A DNA stretch of 64,000 bases, from contig JADYZV010000008.1 of NCBI GenBank assembly GCA_020852965.1, positions 1-64,000 of the forward strand. The letters are read 5' to 3'. The stretch's first letter is position 1, and every line of letters starts with the position of its first letter. Positions 62,314-64,000 of this stretch are shown piece after piece. Source of the stretch: Pirellulaceae bacterium. GTDB lineage: Bacteria > Planctomycetota > Planctomycetia > Pirellulales > Pirellulaceae. The translations under genes were made by a program, and so were the position numbers. The notes under the pieces are model-generated. The model was not told where the DNA came from. It saw only the letters and a program-made list of their open reading frames with translations, and did not search any database.

Positions 62314-63474
62314 ATGGATCCGATGCTAACACTCATGCAGATTGCCGCCTTGACAACCGCCGGCATTTGCTTTGCTTTGCTGGGGAGCGTCAAGCTACCC
62401 TTGGCCCGCAAGTTGGAAATAGACGAAGCGAAGGTGGGGGGATTGGTCTCGGTGTTCGGCTTTACGCTGATCCCCATGGTGGTCGCGGCGGGATTCTTGG
62501 TCGACTTGCTGGGGCAACAAGCCGTCTTGGGAGGCGGCTTTTTACTGGTGATTATCAGTCTGGTGATTTTGGCCCAGTCACACAACTATATAACAGCCCT
62601 GATGGCGGTGCTGGTGCTCGGTACTGGTTGGTCGGCGTTGGTCAATGTGCTCAATGTCACATCGCCGCCCGCCTTTGTGCCACCGGAAGAGCTTCCACAG
62701 CGAATGGCCTACGCGATGAACATGGGCGATTTCATCTTCGGCATGGGCACCTTTGTCACGCCCTTGATCCTCGTGTACTGCGCCCGCCATTTCGGCTTGG
62801 TGCGAACGTTGTACGGTTTCGCCTTGGTAGCTGTGGTTCCCCTGGGCTTAGGGTTGGGGGTCGATTGGGAAGCTCTGAAGACGCCAGCCACCGAGTCGAT
62901 AGCTGGCGGATTGGCAAAGTTATTGTCCGATCCCATCGTTTGGATCTGCTCGATCGCATTTTTCTTTCACCTTCCGACCGAAGCCTCCGTCGCCGCCTGG
63001 GCAACCACGCTGATGACCGACAAGGGTGTCAGCGAAGCCCGGTCGGCGAGTTTATTGTCGATCTTCTGGCTGACCTTTATGGGGTCGCGTTTGGTCACGG
63101 CGCTCGCATTGCCCGCCGGCGCGGATACGACGCTGGTGGTCGTCATGGCAGCCGGTTGTATCGTCGTCACATTGGGGATCGCGTCCTGCCGAGGAGCAAC
63201 GCTGATGAGCATCTTGATCATAGCTGCGGGAGCGATCGTAGGCCCCATTTTCCCCACGCTCATCGCTATTCTATTGGGGCATGTCGAGCCTTCGTTGCAC
63301 GGTCGAGCGGTAGGAATCTTTTTCTGCATCGGCGGAATAGGCTGGACCATCCTCCCCATTCTGATTGGCGCGTATGCCAAGCGTACTTCGGTGCAACGAG
63401 GCTTTCTCATCGCCAGCGGCTCCGCCCTACTCTTGTTTTGCCTTTCCCTAGTGCTGGCCTTTCGCTTGGAATAA
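62314..63474 (+). CDS. Major facilitator superfamily transporter
   Basis: A 386-residue polytopic protein with about 11-12 hydrophobic segments, matching the MFS size. Family-like blocks are ALTTAGICFALLGSVKLPLA in helix 1, LLGQQAVLGGGFLLVIISLV in the second to third helices, GTGWSALVNVLNVTSPPAF and the C-terminal half starting IVWICSIAFFFHLPTEASVA. It resembles sugar/drug MFS groups of the FucP or NarK-distant type; no substrate can be assigned. The gene stands alone and its end abuts the MazF-like remnant on the other strand. Confidence 0.82.
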   Translation: MDPMLTLMQIAALTTAGICFALLGSVKLPLARKLEIDEAKVGGLVSVFGFTLIPMVVAAGFLVDLLGQQAVLGGGFLLVIISLVILAQSHNYITALMAVLVLGTGWSALVNVLNVTSPPAFVPPEELPQRMAYAMNMGDFIFGMGTFVTPLILVYCARHFGLVRTLYGFALVAVVPLGLGLGVDWEALKTPATESIAGGLAKLLSDPIVWICSIAFFFHLPTEASVAAWATTLMTDKGVSEARSASLLSIFWLTFMGSRLVTALALPAGADTTLVVVMAAGCIVVTLGIASCRGATLMSILIIAAGAIVGPIFPTLIAILLGHVEPSLHGRAVGIFFCIGGIGWTILPILIGAYAKRTSVQRGFLIASGSALLLFCLSLVLAFRLE

Positions 63475-63476
63475 GC

Positions 63477-63704
63477 TACCACTAGACAATTCTGACATGC
63501 ATTGACCAATTCCAGTGTGGCAACGATCGCGGTTGTACCTACGAAACGCAGTGCTTCCTGCGTGCTCGTTAGCGGGACGAATATGACCGTCGGAAGATTG
63601 CCCCCATACTTCTCGTCTTGAATGACCATCGCTGGCCTGCGTCCGCCCGTGTGCTCGCCCGCCAGCTCCCGCAGGTCGACCCAATGAATGTCCCCGATGT
63701 TCAT
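63477..63704 (-). pseudogene. Truncated PemK/MazF-like toxin remnant
   Basis: The first 75 or so codons from the ATG at 63704 match the N-terminal part of PemK/MazF endoribonucleases: MNIGDIHWVDLRELAGEHTG, GRRPAMVIQDEKYGGNLPTV, IFVPLTSTQEALRFVGTTAI. The homology stops near 63480. After that the frame just runs on in the antisense of the MFS gene, without the conserved C-terminal 35-40 residues. No antitoxin gene is next to it. I treat it as an eroded toxin gene; a functional short form is less likely. Confidence 0.65.
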
Positions 63705-63880
63705 TGCTGCGTGTTCCCGATCCAGATTTGCTGATCGACCTGCAGGAGGTTTTCAATACGGCCTACGACCGAGGGCGTTTTCAGCGTCGCATCGAGTACC
63801 TCGGGTCGTTGCCCGCGCATCTAACCGACAGCGAGCAAGCCTGGGCGTTGAGCTTAATTCAAACCGCTAACTTTGGTTGA
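63701..63880 (+). pseudogene. C-terminal remnant of a DUF4058-type protein
   Basis: In frame from about 63701 to the TGA at 63878-63880 the sequence reads VPDPDLLIDLQEVFNTAYDR, then GRFQRRIEYLGSLP and LTDSEQAWALSLI. This pattern fits the C-terminus of DUF4058 proteins, common in Planctomycetes and Cyanobacteria. No start codon or upstream domain is present; the left end meets the MazF-like start head to head. The remaining 120 bases to the window edge show no gene. Confidence 0.5.
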
Positions 63881-64000
63881 CTGATGACTTGACCCTATGG
63901 AACGGTGCGTCAATACCTAAGTTGCAGCAACTGAGAATCGTCTCGCCGAACTTGACCAGTGCCAGCATTCGATCAGTTTCCCAAATCACTTCACTTACCG

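Noticed and set aside
62967..63476. Extension of the MazF-like frame to 245 codons
   Set aside because: Homology to PemK/MazF ends near 63480; the rest is only the antisense of the MFS gene.
62142..63485. 447-codon plus-strand frame over the MFS gene
   Set aside because: It is an alternate frame of the MFS transporter, rich in Arg, Gly and His, with no hydrophobic segments; the MFS frame explains the DNA.
63881..64000. Possible C-terminal end of a leftward gene at the right edge
   Set aside because: A short open minus-strand stretch exists, but no family motif is visible and it is too short to judge.

Overview
The window reads as a chromosome segment from a planctomycete, most likely of the Pirellulales (Rhodopirellula-like). 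This rests on lineage-typical families: a Tat-exported DUF1501 protein, a DUF1549/DUF1553 protein, a planctomycete-type cytochrome c fused to WD40 repeats, a DUF1559 domain, a DUF11 lipoprotein, many exported beta-propellers, and dense small palindromic intergenic repeats. There are no rRNA or tRNA genes, no complete insertion sequence and no CRISPR array. The species assignment is inference; no database was searched.

Layout. 1-1.2 kb: leftward arsR-arsD-arsA operon (arsA runs off the edge) with a promoter/operator palindrome whose half-sites recur before arsD. 1.4-10 kb: a large exported YCF48/BNR plus CBM9-like protein, a polytopic membrane protein and a DUF11 lipoprotein. 10.3-18.5 kb: housekeeping genes hemQ, lysS, purE, purK, an L-2-hydroxyglutarate oxidase-type FAD enzyme and an SLC13/TrkA-C permease. 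19-29.4 kb: a small exported protein with an internal duplication, then a four-gene exported set (DUF1501, PPC-domain, DUF1549/1553, cytochrome c-WD40-coiled coil) behind a near-consensus sigma70 promoter. 29.5-36.3 kb, leftward: thioredoxin, a J-domain-like membrane protein, an unknown protein, a superfamily 1 helicase and a sodium:solute symporter.

36.5-43.2 kb carries cell-wall genes: murQ with an N-acetylhexosamine kinase (peptidoglycan recycling), and a MurB-like protein next to an FtsQ/DivIB-like membrane protein. The MurB-like protein keeps the FAD-binding motifs but appears to lack the usual catalytic Ser and Glu. 43.3-57 kb is a catabolic, mostly exported set: neutral ceramidase-like, two amidohydrolases, heparinase II/III-like lyase, VOC protein, HEAT-sialidase fusion, TPR-DUF1559 fusion and SGNH hydrolase. 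57.3-61.7 kb holds a five-CxxCH cytochrome c overlapping a beta-propeller dehydrogenase-like gene. The right end has a small unknown gene, an MFS permease and two eroded remnants (MazF-like and DUF4058).

The most striking non-genic content is repeats: several families of 15-50 bp hairpins, mainly between convergent genes; a 75-85 bp repeat flanking the ceramidase gene whose hairpin shows a compensatory base-pair change; AGAACYA heptamer arrays; and a GGCAAT array inside the cytochrome gene.
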